Shown: piece by piece, positions 16,834 to 24,862 of the stretch
Layout: the number at the start of each line of letters is the position of its first letter
Position numbering within the stretch: the first letter of the stretch is position 1
Assembly: GCA_963707065.1 (NCBI GenBank)
Contig: CAVPPJ010000020.1
Location: 248,001 to 312,000, forward strand
Length of the DNA: 64,000 bases
Direction of reading: 5' to 3'
Origin: Palsa-506 sp963707065
GTDB lineage: Bacteria; Actinomycetota; Actinomycetes; Streptosporangiales; Streptosporangiaceae
The notes under the pieces: model-generated
What the model saw: only the letters and a program-made list of their open reading frames with translations
What the model was told of the DNA's origin: nothing
The model's database searches: none
Made by a program: the position numbers and the translations under genes

Positions 16834-17682
16834 TCAGCTACTGCGCTCGGCCGCATCCACCACGTTGGCCAGCAGCATTGCCCTGGTCATCGGGCCGACG
16901 CCGCCGGGCACCGGGGCGAGATCCCCTGCCACCTCGGCTACCTCCGGGGCGACGTCGCCGACCAGGCCGGCATCCGTCCGGGTGATGCCCACGTCGAGCA
17001 CGGCGGCCCCGGGCCGGACCATGTCCGCTGTCAGCAGCCCGGGCTTCCCCGCGGCGACCACGACGATGTCGGCGGCCCTGGTGTGGGCGGCAAGGTCCCT
17101 GGTGCCCGTGTGGCATAGCGTCACGGTCGCGTTCTCGCTGCGGCGGGTCAGCAGCAGGCCGAGTGATCGCCCGACCGTGATCCCGCGGCCGATCACCGTC
17201 ACTTCCGCCCCCGCGATCGGCACGTCGTAGCGGCGCAGCAGCCGCACGATCCCGTGCGGCGTGCACGGCAGCGGTCCCGGCTCGCCCAGCACCAGCCGAC
17301 CGAGATTGACCGGGTGCAGGCCATCGGCGTCCTTCGCCGGGTCCATCCGCTCCAGGACCCGCTGCGGGTCGAGCCCCGGCGGCAGCGGCAGCTGGACGAT
17401 GTAGCCCGTGCACGCGGGGTCGGCATTCAGCTCGTCGATCACGTCCTCGACCTGCTGCTGGCTGGCGTCGGCCGGCAGATCGCGGCGGATGCTGAGGATG
17501 CCGACCTGCGCGCAGTCCCGGTGCTTGGCGTTCACGTAGACGCGACTGCCAGGGTCGTCACCGACCAGCACGGTGCCGAGCCCGGGGGCGCGGCCGCGGC
17601 GCGCCAGCTCAGCGACCCTGCGGGTCAGGTCGTCCCGTATCGCGGCAGCGGTTGCCTTGCCGTCCAGGATGCGCGCGCTCAT
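16834..17682 (-). CDS. folD: Methylenetetrahydrofolate dehydrogenase/cyclohydrolase
   Basis: Bifunctional enzyme interconverting 5,10-methylene-, methenyl- and 10-formyl-THF and making NADPH. It supplies formyl groups for PurN and PurH, which are encoded 2-4 kb away. The 282-aa protein has VYVNAKHRDC with the conserved Lys, GYIVQLPLPPGLD, KDADGLHPVNLG and the PGGVGPMT signature near the C-terminus. Start ATG 17682; the ArsR operon is divergently transcribed. Confidence 0.96.
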   Translation of the reverse strand: MSARILDGKATAAAIRDDLTRRVAELARRGRAPGLGTVLVGDDPGSRVYVNAKHRDCAQVGILSIRRDLPADASQQQVEDVIDELNADPACTGYIVQLPLPPGLDPQRVLERMDPAKDADGLHPVNLGRLVLGEPGPLPCTPHGIVRLLRRYDVPIAGAEVTVIGRGITVGRSLGLLLTRRSENATVTLCHTGTRDLAAHTRAADIVVVAAGKPGLLTADMVRPGAAVLDVGITRTDAGLVGDVAPEVAEVAGDLAPVPGGVGPMTRAMLLANVVDAAERSS

Positions 17683-17880
17683 GGCGGCTCATTCTGCCGT
17701 AACGACATCACCCTGGCCGCCGCAGGCGGCACAACGGGCACGAGGCGAGTTGTCATCCCAGCCGACCTGGCGCGGTGGACCTGGCCGGATGGCGCGGTAG
17801 GACCGGACTCACTTATGCCGAAATATCTGGCGTCCCCGGCGACGCGGATCCTTCCCGGTACCTGAATTCCGCCCGCCAGC

Positions 17881-17909
17881 TTGACGCATTAGTTAAAACT
17901 TATGAGAAT
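17881..17909 (+). promoter_or_regulatory. Promoter and possible operator of the ArsR operon
   Basis: TTGACG (17881-17886), 17-nt spacer and GAGAAT (17904-17909), with ATG 17916 seven bases on. The stretch is notably AT-rich. GCATT (17886-17890) and AATGC (17907-17911) form an inverted repeat bracketing the promoter, a plausible autoregulatory ArsR site, though imperfect in the middle. Confidence 0.45.
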
Positions 17910-17915
17910 GCTCGG

Positions 17916-18281
17916 ATGACGACACATCCGGGACGACCAAGGAAGGCCGGGACGCTCATCGGCGGCGAGCCCGGCCCCGCGGACCGGTTCGGCGCCCTGG
18001 CCGATCCGACCAGGCGGCACCTGCTTGAGCAGCTTGCCGCCCGTGACCTGGCCGTCTCCGACCTGGTGACCGGACTGGACATGAGCCAGGCCGCGGTGTC
18101 TCAGCACCTGCGGGTGCTCCGCGAAGCGGGCCTGGTCACGGCGCGCAAGGCCGGGCGGCACCGGTATTACCGGCTCCGGCCAGTGGCCTTGACCGACCTG
18201 CGGGACTGGCTCGAGGAGCTTGAGCGGTTCTGGCAGCAGCGGCTGGCGGCGCTCGGTGATTACCTGATGGAGGCCCCCTGA
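17916..18281 (+). CDS. ArsR-family winged-helix transcriptional regulator
   Basis: 121 aa. ADRFGALADPTRRHLLEQLA and the helix-turn-helix AVSDLVTGLDMSQAAVSQHL are typical of the ArsR/SmtB fold. No cysteine metal-site motif is seen, so it belongs with the metal-independent ArsR members often paired with SRPBCC/AHSA1 proteins. I start at ATG 17916, the position predicted by the promoter just upstream; a longer in-frame ORF from 17775 overlaps the promoter and lacks family similarity. It overlaps the next gene by 1 bp (TGATG), so the three genes 17916-19209 form one operon, probably self-repressed. Confidence 0.9.
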   Translation: MTTHPGRPRKAGTLIGGEPGPADRFGALADPTRRHLLEQLAARDLAVSDLVTGLDMSQAAVSQHLRVLREAGLVTARKAGRHRYYRLRPVALTDLRDWLEELERFWQQRLAALGDYLMEAP

Positions 18282-18811
18282 TGAAGGCCGAAATCGACAA
18301 TACGGTCAGCTACCCGCACCCGATCGAGCGCGTGTGGGCTGCGCTGACCTCAAGCGATGCGCTAGCGGCCTGGCTGATGCCGAACGACTTCGAGCCGGTC
18401 GCCGGGCACCGCTTCACCCTCCGGGCCAAGCCCGCCCCGGGATTCGACGGCATCGTGCAGTGCGAGGTGCTCGAACTCGATCCGCCGAACCGGATGGTGT
18501 GGTCCTGGGCCGGCGGACAGATCGACACCACGGTGACCTTCACCCTTGAAGCCACGCCGGGCGCGGGCACCCGGCTCCGGCTGCGGCAGGCCGGCTTCCA
18601 CGGCCTGGCCGGGCAGCTCACCCGCAGGATCCTGGCCGGCGGCTACCCGGGGATCCTCGGCGGGCGGCTGCCTGCCTACCTGGACCAGGCCGCAGGCCGC
18701 CCCGCGGGAACCGCCGAGCAGGGCGCAAGCCGGGCCACGGCCGGGTGCGCCGAGGGCTGGCGCGCCTACCGCAACGTCTTCCGCCGTTGGCGGCAGCACC
18801 CGATGGGATAG
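18281..18811 (+). CDS. SRPBCC/AHSA1-domain protein
   Basis: 176 aa with the START-like fold of AHSA1/CalC proteins: IERVWAALTSSDALAAWLMP, FDGIVQCEVLELDPPNRMVWSW and VTFTLEATPGAGTRLRL. The family binds hydrophobic small molecules, and the ligand is unknown. A 35-40-residue insertion (about 110-160) before the final helix GWRAYRNVFRRW is longer than in most members. Translationally coupled to the ArsR regulator, a very common pairing, so it may sequester or respond to the same ligand. Confidence 0.85.
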   Translation: MKAEIDNTVSYPHPIERVWAALTSSDALAAWLMPNDFEPVAGHRFTLRAKPAPGFDGIVQCEVLELDPPNRMVWSWAGGQIDTTVTFTLEATPGAGTRLRLRQAGFHGLAGQLTRRILAGGYPGILGGRLPAYLDQAAGRPAGTAEQGASRATAGCAEGWRAYRNVFRRWRQHPMG

Positions 18812-18822
18812 GAAGGAACGTC

Positions 18823-19209
18823 ATGGCAGTTACCAACCTCGAAGTCATCTCCGTGCCGGTCAGCGACCAGGACCGTGCCAAGGACTTCTACGTGAACCAG
18901 CTTGGATTCGCCGAGCAGATGGACGCTAGCGTCGGCGACTCGATGCGCTGGGTCATGCTGCGCCCGCCCGGCAGCGGCACCTCGATCACGCTGGTGACCT
19001 GGTTCGGCACGATGCCAGCCGGCTCGCTCAAGGGCTCGGTGCTCGGCTGTGACGACATCGAGCAGACCCTGGGCGAGCTGACCGCCCGGGGGGTCACCTT
19101 CAGCGAGGACGAGATCCAGGTAGCGCCGTGGGGCCGCTGGAAGACATTTGATGACCCTGACGGCAACGGCTGGGTGCTGCAGCAGAACAACCCTGAGTTC
19201 GGCGGCTGA
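18823..19209 (+). CDS. VOC-family (glyoxalase/bleomycin-resistance fold) protein
   Basis: 128 aa; two beta-alpha-beta-beta-beta modules. Start VTNLEVISVPVSDQDRAKDFY and end WKTFDDPDGNGWVLQQ are typical of VOC proteins. The metal-ligand positions are not all obvious, so it may be a binding protein rather than an enzyme. ATG 18823 follows GGAAGGA. It lies 11 nt after the SRPBCC gene; ArsR-SRPBCC-VOC sets are a recurrent stress or xenobiotic-response cassette. Confidence 0.85.
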   Translation: MAVTNLEVISVPVSDQDRAKDFYVNQLGFAEQMDASVGDSMRWVMLRPPGSGTSITLVTWFGTMPAGSLKGSVLGCDDIEQTLGELTARGVTFSEDEIQVAPWGRWKTFDDPDGNGWVLQQNNPEFGG

Positions 19210-19240
19210 CGCGCGTCAGTGGCGGCTGGCGCGCGTCAGT
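19201..19240. repeat. 20-bp tandem duplication across the convergent stop codons
   Basis: 19201-19220 and 19221-19240 differ at one base. Each copy contains a palindromic core (TGACGCGCGTCA in copy 1). Copy 1 carries the VOC stop codon and copy 2 carries the purH stop codon on the other strand. The inverted repeat may serve as a bidirectional terminator. Confidence 0.75.
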
Positions 19241-20801
19241 GCAGGAAATGCCGTACGCCGGTGAAGTAGAGGCTGATCCCGGCGGCCTGGGCCGCTTCGA
19301 TCACCAGGTTGTCGCGGACGGAGCCGCCTGGCTCGGCGACGGCCCGCACGCCCGCGTCCGCCAGCACGAGCAGGCCATCAGGGAACGGGAAGTACGCATC
19401 GCTGGCGGCGACCGAGCCGCGTGCCCGCTGGCCGGCCCGGGTGACGGCCAGCCGCGCGGCATCCACCCGGTTGACCTGGCCCATGCCGACGCCGACCGAG
19501 CCTCCGTCGGCGGCCAGCAGGATGGCATTTGACTTCACGCTCCGGCATGCCTTCCAGCCGAAGGCCAGGTCCCGCAGCAGCGCATGGCCGACGGCCGGCC
19601 CGGCGGCCAGCTGCCAGTTGGCCGGATCGTCGCCGGTCTCATCGGCCAGGTCCGCGGACTGCAGCAGCATGCCGCCGCTGACCGGCCGCCACTGTACGGC
19701 GGCTGAGCGGGGCGGCGGCGGGCAGGTCAGCAGCCGCTGATTCTTCTTCGCGGTCAGGATGTCCAGCGCCGCTGGCTCGAAGCCGGGAGCGATGACTACC
19801 TCGGTGAAGACCTCCGCAACCTGCCGCGCCATATCGGCGGTGACGACGCCGTTCGCCGCGATGACGCCGCCGAAGGCGGACGCCGGATCGCAGCTATGGG
19901 CCTTGCGGTGAGCTTCCGCGATATCGGCGCCGATCGCGATCCCGCAGGGGTTGGAATGCTTCATGATCGCCACGCATGGCTCGCCGAAGTCGAAGACCGC
20001 GTGCCGCGCCGCGTCGGCGTCCACGTAGTTGTTATAGGACATCGCCTTGCCGTGCAGCTGCCGGGCGCCGGCGATGCCGTCCGCGCTGGCGCCCGACGCG
20101 TACAGGGCAGCCCGCTGGTGCGGGTTCTCGCCGTACCTGAGCACTTCCTTGCGGGCCCACAGCGAGCCGATGACATCCGGCCAGCCGGTATCCAGCGCAA
20201 CGGCGTCGGGCGCGTAGGCGGAGGCGAACCAGGAGGCGACCGCGACGTCGTAGGCGGCAGTGCGGGCGTATGCCTGCGCGGCGAGGCTGCGGCGCTGCTC
20301 CAGCGTGAATCCGCCGGCCTGCAGCGCGGTTGCTACCGCCGCGTACATCGACGGATCGGTCAGCACGGCGACCCTGGCGTGGTTCTTCGCCGCTGCCCGC
20401 ACCATGGCAGGCCCCCCGATGTCGATCTGCTCGACGCAGTCCTCCGGAGACGAGCCGGCCGCAACGGTCTGCTCGAACGGGTAAAGGCCGGACACGAGCA
20501 GCTCGAACGGCTCGATGCCGAGCTCCGCCAGCTGCGCGAGGTGCTGCGGCTGGCCGGTATCGCCGAGCAGCCCGGCGTGCACGGCCGGGTGCAGCGTCTT
20601 GACCCGGCCGTCCAGGCACTCAGGGAAGCCGGTCACGTCCTCGACCTTCGTCACCGGCAGGCCCGCCGCCGCGATGGCCGCCGCGGTGCTGCCGGTCGAG
20701 ACGATCTCCGCTCCGGCCCCGTGCAGTTCCGTCGCCAGGTCCACCAGCCCGGTCTTGTCGTAGACGCTGATCAGCGCCCGCTTAATCGCTACCTTGGTCA
20801 A
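19236..20801 (-). CDS. purH: AICAR transformylase/IMP cyclohydrolase
   Basis: Catalyses the last two steps of IMP synthesis, with 10-formyl-THF as formyl donor. IKRALISVYDKTGL opens the MGS-like cyclohydrolase domain. LRYGENPHQRAALY and the later KHSNPCGIA mark the transformylase domain, and the C-terminal AGISLYFTGVRHFLH-type ending is normal. I prefer TTG 20801 as start (521 aa, LTKVAIKRAL), because it overlaps the purN stop as TTGA. The longer frame to 20837 would overlap purN by 40 bp and adds residues absent from the family. purN-purH is therefore coupled. Confidence 0.94.
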   Translation of the reverse strand: MTKVAIKRALISVYDKTGLVDLATELHGAGAEIVSTGSTAAAIAAAGLPVTKVEDVTGFPECLDGRVKTLHPAVHAGLLGDTGQPQHLAQLAELGIEPFELLVSGLYPFEQTVAAGSSPEDCVEQIDIGGPAMVRAAAKNHARVAVLTDPSMYAAVATALQAGGFTLEQRRSLAAQAYARTAAYDVAVASWFASAYAPDAVALDTGWPDVIGSLWARKEVLRYGENPHQRAALYASGASADGIAGARQLHGKAMSYNNYVDADAARHAVFDFGEPCVAIMKHSNPCGIAIGADIAEAHRKAHSCDPASAFGGVIAANGVVTADMARQVAEVFTEVVIAPGFEPAALDILTAKKNQRLLTCPPPPRSAAVQWRPVSGGMLLQSADLADETGDDPANWQLAAGPAVGHALLRDLAFGWKACRSVKSNAILLAADGGSVGVGMGQVNRVDAARLAVTRAGQRARGSVAASDAYFPFPDGLLVLADAGVRAVAEPGGSVRDNLVIEAAQAAGISLYFTGVRHFLH

Positions 20802-21406
20802 CGGCCGAACCTCAACTTCCTGCCCTGGACGGTCCACCCCTCGCGGGCCATCCGGCCCACGGTGTCAACAAGCAGCGCGCGTTCGGCCTGCTTGATCCGC
20901 TCGTGCAAGGACGCCTCGTCGTCATCCCCCCGGACCGGCACGGCCGCCTGCGCGATCACCGGGCCGCTGTCCACCCCCGCGTCCACCAGGAAGACCGTGC
21001 ACCCCGTCACCTGCACGCCGTACTCCAGCGCGTCGCGCACGCCGTGCATGCCGGGGAACGACGGTAGCAACGAGGGGTGCGTGTTGATGAAGCGCCCGCC
21101 GAACCTGGCCAGGAAAGCCGAGCCCGCCAGCTTCATGAAGCCCGCGGACACCACCAGGTCCGGCTCGAAGGCCGCGCACGACTTCGTCAGCGCCTGGTCC
21201 CAGTCAGCGCGAGCGGCATGGTCGGCGACCCGGTGCACGAAGGTCGGCACCCCGGCCCGCTCGGCCCTGTCCAGGCCGGCAATGCCGCTGCGGTCGGCGC
21301 CGACAGCGACCACCTGTGCGCCGTAGGCGTCATCGGCGCACGCGCTGAGCAGCGCCTGCAAGTTGGTCCCCGTGCCTGATACGAGCACGACCAGGCGCAC
21401 TGTCAT
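20798..21406 (-). CDS. purN: Phosphoribosylglycinamide formyltransferase
   Basis: Transfers a formyl group from 10-formyl-THF to GAR in purine synthesis. The 202-aa protein starts RLVVLVSGTGTNLQALL, has FMKLAGSAFLARFGGRFINTHPSLLPSFPG with the catalytic Asn-His pair, and DAGVDSGPVIAQAAVPV with the catalytic Asp. Start ATG 21406 lies 6 nt after a TAGGGT box (21418-21413), so leaderless. Coupled to purH. Confidence 0.95.
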   Translation of the reverse strand: MTVRLVVLVSGTGTNLQALLSACADDAYGAQVVAVGADRSGIAGLDRAERAGVPTFVHRVADHAARADWDQALTKSCAAFEPDLVVSAGFMKLAGSAFLARFGGRFINTHPSLLPSFPGMHGVRDALEYGVQVTGCTVFLVDAGVDSGPVIAQAAVPVRGDDDEASLHERIKQAERALLVDTVGRMAREGWTVQGRKLRFGR

Positions 21407-21412
21407 GCCGTC

Positions 21413-21418
21413 ACCCTA
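21413..21418 (-). promoter_or_regulatory. Predicted -10 box (TAGGGT) of purN-purH
   Basis: TAGGGT on the minus strand, 6 nt from ATG 21406. This predicts a leaderless purNH message. No PurR-type operator was recognised. Confidence 0.4.
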
Positions 21419-21535
21419 CGTCGGGCGCCGGGCTGTGATCAGGAGCGCAGCCCGGGCGGTACCCGGGTGCCCCGGACGGCAGCAGCCTGAACTGTGCGCC
21501 GCTGCGGCAGGAGGTGATGGAATAGCAGCGCTACC

Positions 21536-22333
21536 ATGCAGCACGCGAAGAGCAGCACGCCGGGAAAGGAACAGGCACTGCCAGCTGACAAGGGCACGCC
21601 TCCGCTGAGCTTCCCCGGGCAATCTGCCGGGGAGGGCCCCGCGCCATGGCCGGACGGTCAGCCGCCTGGCGGCCAGCCGACCGGCGGCCAGCCCCAGAGT
21701 GATCAGCCCCAGACCGGCCAGCCGACCGGCGATCAGCCCCAGAGCGGTCAGCCCCAGGGCGGTCAGCTACCCGGTAGCCGGCCACCTGAGGACCCGCCGG
21801 GTGCCCGGCCAGCCGGCGGATCGCCACCCGGCGGATCGCCACCCGGCGGACCGCCAGCCGGCGGACCGCCAGCTCGTGGTCCCCGCCAGGTCCGCCAGCC
21901 TGGCCGGCCCGTTGCTCCCGGAGCGCAGCAGCGCGCGCTCGTGGGCATGATCCTCGGCCTGCTCGCGATATTCGGCCTCTTCAGCGTTTCCGACCTGATC
22001 GGGCTCGGCGACTTGCGTCGCAGCATCCTCCTGGTGGTCTTCTCGTTCCTGATCGGCGCGGTCGCGCTCTGGCTCGGGGTATCAGCGGTGGTGCGGTCGC
22101 GGCGCACCGCTACCGGACGGCCGCGCGGATCCGTCTCGGCGATCATCCTCGGCAGCATCGGCATCCTGTTCAGCGGCTTGCTGCTGATCACTTTCGCCGT
22201 GCTGTGGAAGCCGTTCTCCGCCTACTCCCAGTGCATGCGGGGTGCCAATACGCTGGCCGCGCAGCATACCTGCCAGGACCAGCTCAGGCAGTCGGTGCAT
22301 ACGGAGACCAGCAAGCTCCGCACATCTCGCTAA
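21536..22333 (+). CDS. Proline/glutamine-rich membrane protein (DUF4190-like)
   Basis: 265 aa of unknown function. Residues 1-130 are a disordered Pro/Gln/Gly region built from pentapeptide repeats (QPTGG, QPQSD, QPQTG, then SPPGG/PPAGG), encoded by 15-bp units. Two membrane helices follow (about 135-185: LVGMILGLLAIFGLF and SILLVVFSFLIGAVALWLGV), with a third near 215-235 (AIILGSIGILFSGLLLITF), then a short C-terminal tail with two Cys. The helical part resembles DUF4190-type actinobacterial proteins. It lies divergently from purN, next to a perM-like gene, where mycobacteria also have a small proline-rich membrane protein. Confidence 0.7.
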   Translation: MQHAKSSTPGKEQALPADKGTPPLSFPGQSAGEGPAPWPDGQPPGGQPTGGQPQSDQPQTGQPTGDQPQSGQPQGGQLPGSRPPEDPPGARPAGGSPPGGSPPGGPPAGGPPARGPRQVRQPGRPVAPGAQQRALVGMILGLLAIFGLFSVSDLIGLGDLRRSILLVVFSFLIGAVALWLGVSAVVRSRRTATGRPRGSVSAIILGSIGILFSGLLLITFAVLWKPFSAYSQCMRGANTLAAQHTCQDQLRQSVHTETSKLRTSR

Positions 22334-22369
22334 GGCAGCGCAGAGCACATCTCGCTACGGCAGCGCAGA
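22320..22369. repeat. 25-bp tandem duplication across a stop codon
   Basis: Units 22320-22344 and 22345-22369 differ at one base (TAAGG versus TACGG). The stop codon TAA of the upstream membrane-protein gene lies in unit 1 and is changed to TAC in unit 2. The second unit runs into the 3' end of the perM-like gene. Confidence 0.75.
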
Positions 22370-23782
22370 CGGCCCGTGATCGGATACCGGGGCGCCGCGC
22401 CCGGCGCCGCTCTCCCCTTCACCGGCCCACGGATCCAGGTAGATCGTGTGCCCGCCGTCGTCTCCGGCTGCCATCAGCGGCCCGGCGGGCGAGAGCCGGC
22501 CCGGCAACGTGGGTGCGTCGGCCTGGGCTGCGGCGCGGCTGCCTGCCAGCCGCCGCAGCGATAGCCAGTTCGCTACCCCGGCGGTCACCGCGGCGGCGAC
22601 GCCGACCTCCAGGATGGACACGGCGGCGACTTGCCAGCCGGACGGGCCTACCACCGAGAGCCGCCCGTCGCCGAGCGGGCCGCCCGCGAACGCGGCGAGG
22701 GCTCCGGTAACGCAGCCGGCCAGCGCGCCGGAGGCGAACCCCCACAGCGGGGCGGCCTCCACCGCGACCGTCGGCGCGGCGCGTGCCATCAGGAACCCGC
22801 CGAACGCCCCGGCCAGATACGGCAGGGCGAGCACCGCAACGGACAGCCAGGCCGGCAGCGCGCTGTGCACGCCCGCGGGCAGCGCGGCCAGCATCGGGAA
22901 GGCCGGCAGCGACCCCAGGGCTGAGCCCGTCGGGGCCACGACCGTTCCGGCCCCGAACGCGAACCCGGGACCCAGCGTGAACGAGACCGCCCAGATGATC
23001 GCGTTCGGAATGTAGGCGAGCTGCGCGAGCAGCAGCAGGATCGCGCCGACGAGACCGGGGGCAAGCGCCCCGTTGACAGACCTGAACTCGCTGAGGTGAG
23101 CGGCCAGCGAGGCGCCGGCCAGCACGCAGCCGGCCACCGCCAGGATGGCCAGCGCCCCGGTGCTGCCGAGGATTACCGACCGGAAGCGCACCGAAAGCAG
23201 GCCGGCCAGCTGCCGCCATGGCGCGAGGGCGCGGGCGCCGCCGAGCCCTCCGGCGGTGAACGCCAGCAGGAACCCGGCGATCACCGCTTGCGGCACAGAC
23301 GGCGTGACGAGCGGCGACGCGCTGGCGAGGGCAAGCGCGCCCGACACCAGCGCATACGGAATGGCCAGCGCGACCGCGGCGTAGCCGACGTGCCGGAGCC
23401 TGGCCACGCCCCCGCTGCGGACCACCCACCGTCCGGCCCGCCAGAGCAGCGCGCCGGGCAGCAGCACCAGGCCGAGCGGCAGCATGCCGATCCGGCCCGC
23501 CCCGTGCAGGGTGAATCCGACATGGTGGCCTACCAGCCAGAGCGCGGCCGCCGTGCGGAGTACGCCGGTCAGTCCGATCCCGGCATGCGGTGCCGCGATC
23601 CAGCCGACGAGTACCAGCAGGATCAGCGCCGCCAGCCCAGTGCCCGCGGCCGCGGCCGCGGCGATGGCACCGGTAACTACCAGCGGGCGGCCCGAACCGG
23701 ACGGCCGCGCGAGCGGGCTTTCCCCGGTCGCGCCGTCCTGGCCGGCGTCGTCCCGCTGCGCGCCGAGGGCTGACGTCGTCAC
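22355..23782 (-). CDS. PerM-like polytopic membrane protein (DUF6350)
   Basis: About 475 aa with roughly ten hydrophobic segments (for example GLAALILLVLVGWIAAP, AALWLVGHHVGFTLHG, VAALPYLAGAFGGFLMARA) and an acidic hydrophilic tail. Position next to sucD and purN/purH matches the mycobacterial perM gene, reported as a cell-division-linked membrane protein, and the HHVGFTL-type motif fits the DUF6350 family. Start GTG 23782 (MTTSALGAQ) is chosen; a TTG at 23800 is the alternative. The assignment rests mainly on synteny and topology. Confidence 0.75.
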   Translation of the reverse strand: MTTSALGAQRDDAGQDGATGESPLARPSGSGRPLVVTGAIAAAAAAGTGLAALILLVLVGWIAAPHAGIGLTGVLRTAAALWLVGHHVGFTLHGAGRIGMLPLGLVLLPGALLWRAGRWVVRSGGVARLRHVGYAAVALAIPYALVSGALALASASPLVTPSVPQAVIAGFLLAFTAGGLGGARALAPWRQLAGLLSVRFRSVILGSTGALAILAVAGCVLAGASLAAHLSEFRSVNGALAPGLVGAILLLLAQLAYIPNAIIWAVSFTLGPGFAFGAGTVVAPTGSALGSLPAFPMLAALPAGVHSALPAWLSVAVLALPYLAGAFGGFLMARAAPTVAVEAAPLWGFASGALAGCVTGALAAFAGGPLGDGRLSVVGPSGWQVAAVSILEVGVAAAVTAGVANWLSLRRLAGSRAAAQADAPTLPGRLSPAGPLMAAGDDGGHTIYLDPWAGEGESGAGRGAPVSDHGPSALP

Positions 23783-23910
23783 AATGCTCAAGCCTGGCAA
23801 GGGCAGGGCAGCACGGAGCGGAGGCGCGCCGGGACGGCGGTACCGGAAGGAGCTAGATGTCCGGTAAAGCAGGATAAATCACGATAGAACTGACCGGCTG
23901 AAGACGCGCG

Positions 23911-23969
23911 GTGCGCCAGGATGCCCGGTGGCCCGGGACCGGGTGCGCCAGGATGCCCGGTGGCCCGGG
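23911..23969. repeat. 27-bp direct repeat (32-bp period) 3' of sucD
   Basis: 23911-23937 and 23943-23969 are identical; they start GTGCGCCAGGATGCCC. They lie within five bases of the sucD stop codon, in non-coding DNA. The remaining 23783-23910 shows no gene. Confidence 0.8.
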
Positions 23970-23973
23970 GCCC

Positions 23974-24861
23974 TCAGCGGCCTTGCAGGATCTCCCGGAC
24001 CAGGCGGGCAGCCCCGCTCGGGGTCCTGCCGACCTTGACCCCTACCTTCTCCAGCGCTTCCTTCTTGGCCTGGGCGGTGCCTGCCGATCCGGAGATGATG
24101 GCGCCCGCATGACCCATCGTCTTGCCCTCTGGCGCGGTGAAGCCCGCCACGTAGGCAACCACCGGCTTGGACACATTGCGCTCGATGAAGGCCGCGGCGC
24201 GCTCCTCGGCGTCGCCGCCGATCTCCCCGATCATCACGATCGCATCGGTCTGCGGGTCAGCTTCGAAGGCGCGCAGGCAGTCGATATGGGTGGTGCCGAT
24301 CACCGGGTCACCGCCGATCCCGACGGCGGTCGAGAAGCCGATGTCACGCAACTCGTACATCATCTGGTAGGTCAGCGTGCCGGACTTGGAGACCAGCCCG
24401 ATCCGCCCCTCGGTGGTGATGTCGGCCGGGATGATGCCCGCGTTGGACTTTCCCGGCGAGGCGATGCCCGGGCAGTTCGGACCGACGATCCTGGTGGAGT
24501 TACCGGCCGCGCTGGCGTGCGCCCAGAGCACCGCCGTGTCGTGCACGGGAACGCCCTCGGTGATCACGATGACGAGCGGCATTCCGGCATCGACCGCCTC
24601 GATCACCGCGTCTTTCGTGCCCGCAGGCGGGACGAACACCACCGAGACATCGGCCCCGGTCTCGGTCATGGCGTCCGCCACCGTGCCGAAGACCGGCACC
24701 TCGCTGCCGCCCAGGTCGATGGTCTGGCCCGCCTTGCGCGGGTTGGTCCCGCCGACCACCTTCGTGCCAGCCGCGAGCATCCTGGCGCCGTGCCTGCGGC
24801 CCTCGGATCCGGTGACGCCCTGGACGATGACCCGGCTCTGCTCGGTCAGGAAGATCGCCAT
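23974..24861 (-). CDS. sucD: Succinyl-CoA synthetase alpha subunit
   Basis: Forms succinate and NTP from succinyl-CoA in the TCA cycle, with SucC. The 295-aa protein has the CoA-binding Rossmann domain (VQGVTGSEGRRHGARM), IVGPNCPGI and the phosphohistidine loop GKTMGHAGAIISG with H251. Start ATG 24861 is one base after the sucC stop, so tightly coupled; the longer open frame upstream is a shadow of sucC. Confidence 0.96.
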   Translation of the reverse strand: MAIFLTEQSRVIVQGVTGSEGRRHGARMLAAGTKVVGGTNPRKAGQTIDLGGSEVPVFGTVADAMTETGADVSVVFVPPAGTKDAVIEAVDAGMPLVIVITEGVPVHDTAVLWAHASAAGNSTRIVGPNCPGIASPGKSNAGIIPADITTEGRIGLVSKSGTLTYQMMYELRDIGFSTAVGIGGDPVIGTTHIDCLRAFEADPQTDAIVMIGEIGGDAEERAAAFIERNVSKPVVAYVAGFTAPEGKTMGHAGAIISGSAGTAQAKKEALEKVGVKVGRTPSGAARLVREILQGR

Positions 24862-24862
24862 C

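Noticed and set aside
19207..19218. Regulatory operator at the TGACGCGCGTCA palindrome
   Set aside because: It lies between convergent stop codons and is part of a tandem duplication, so a terminator or slippage product is more likely than an operator.
23911..23969. CRISPR-like direct repeats
   Set aside because: Only two copies separated by 5 bp, no spacers of 30-40 bp and no cas genes. The same holds for the other repeat tracts.
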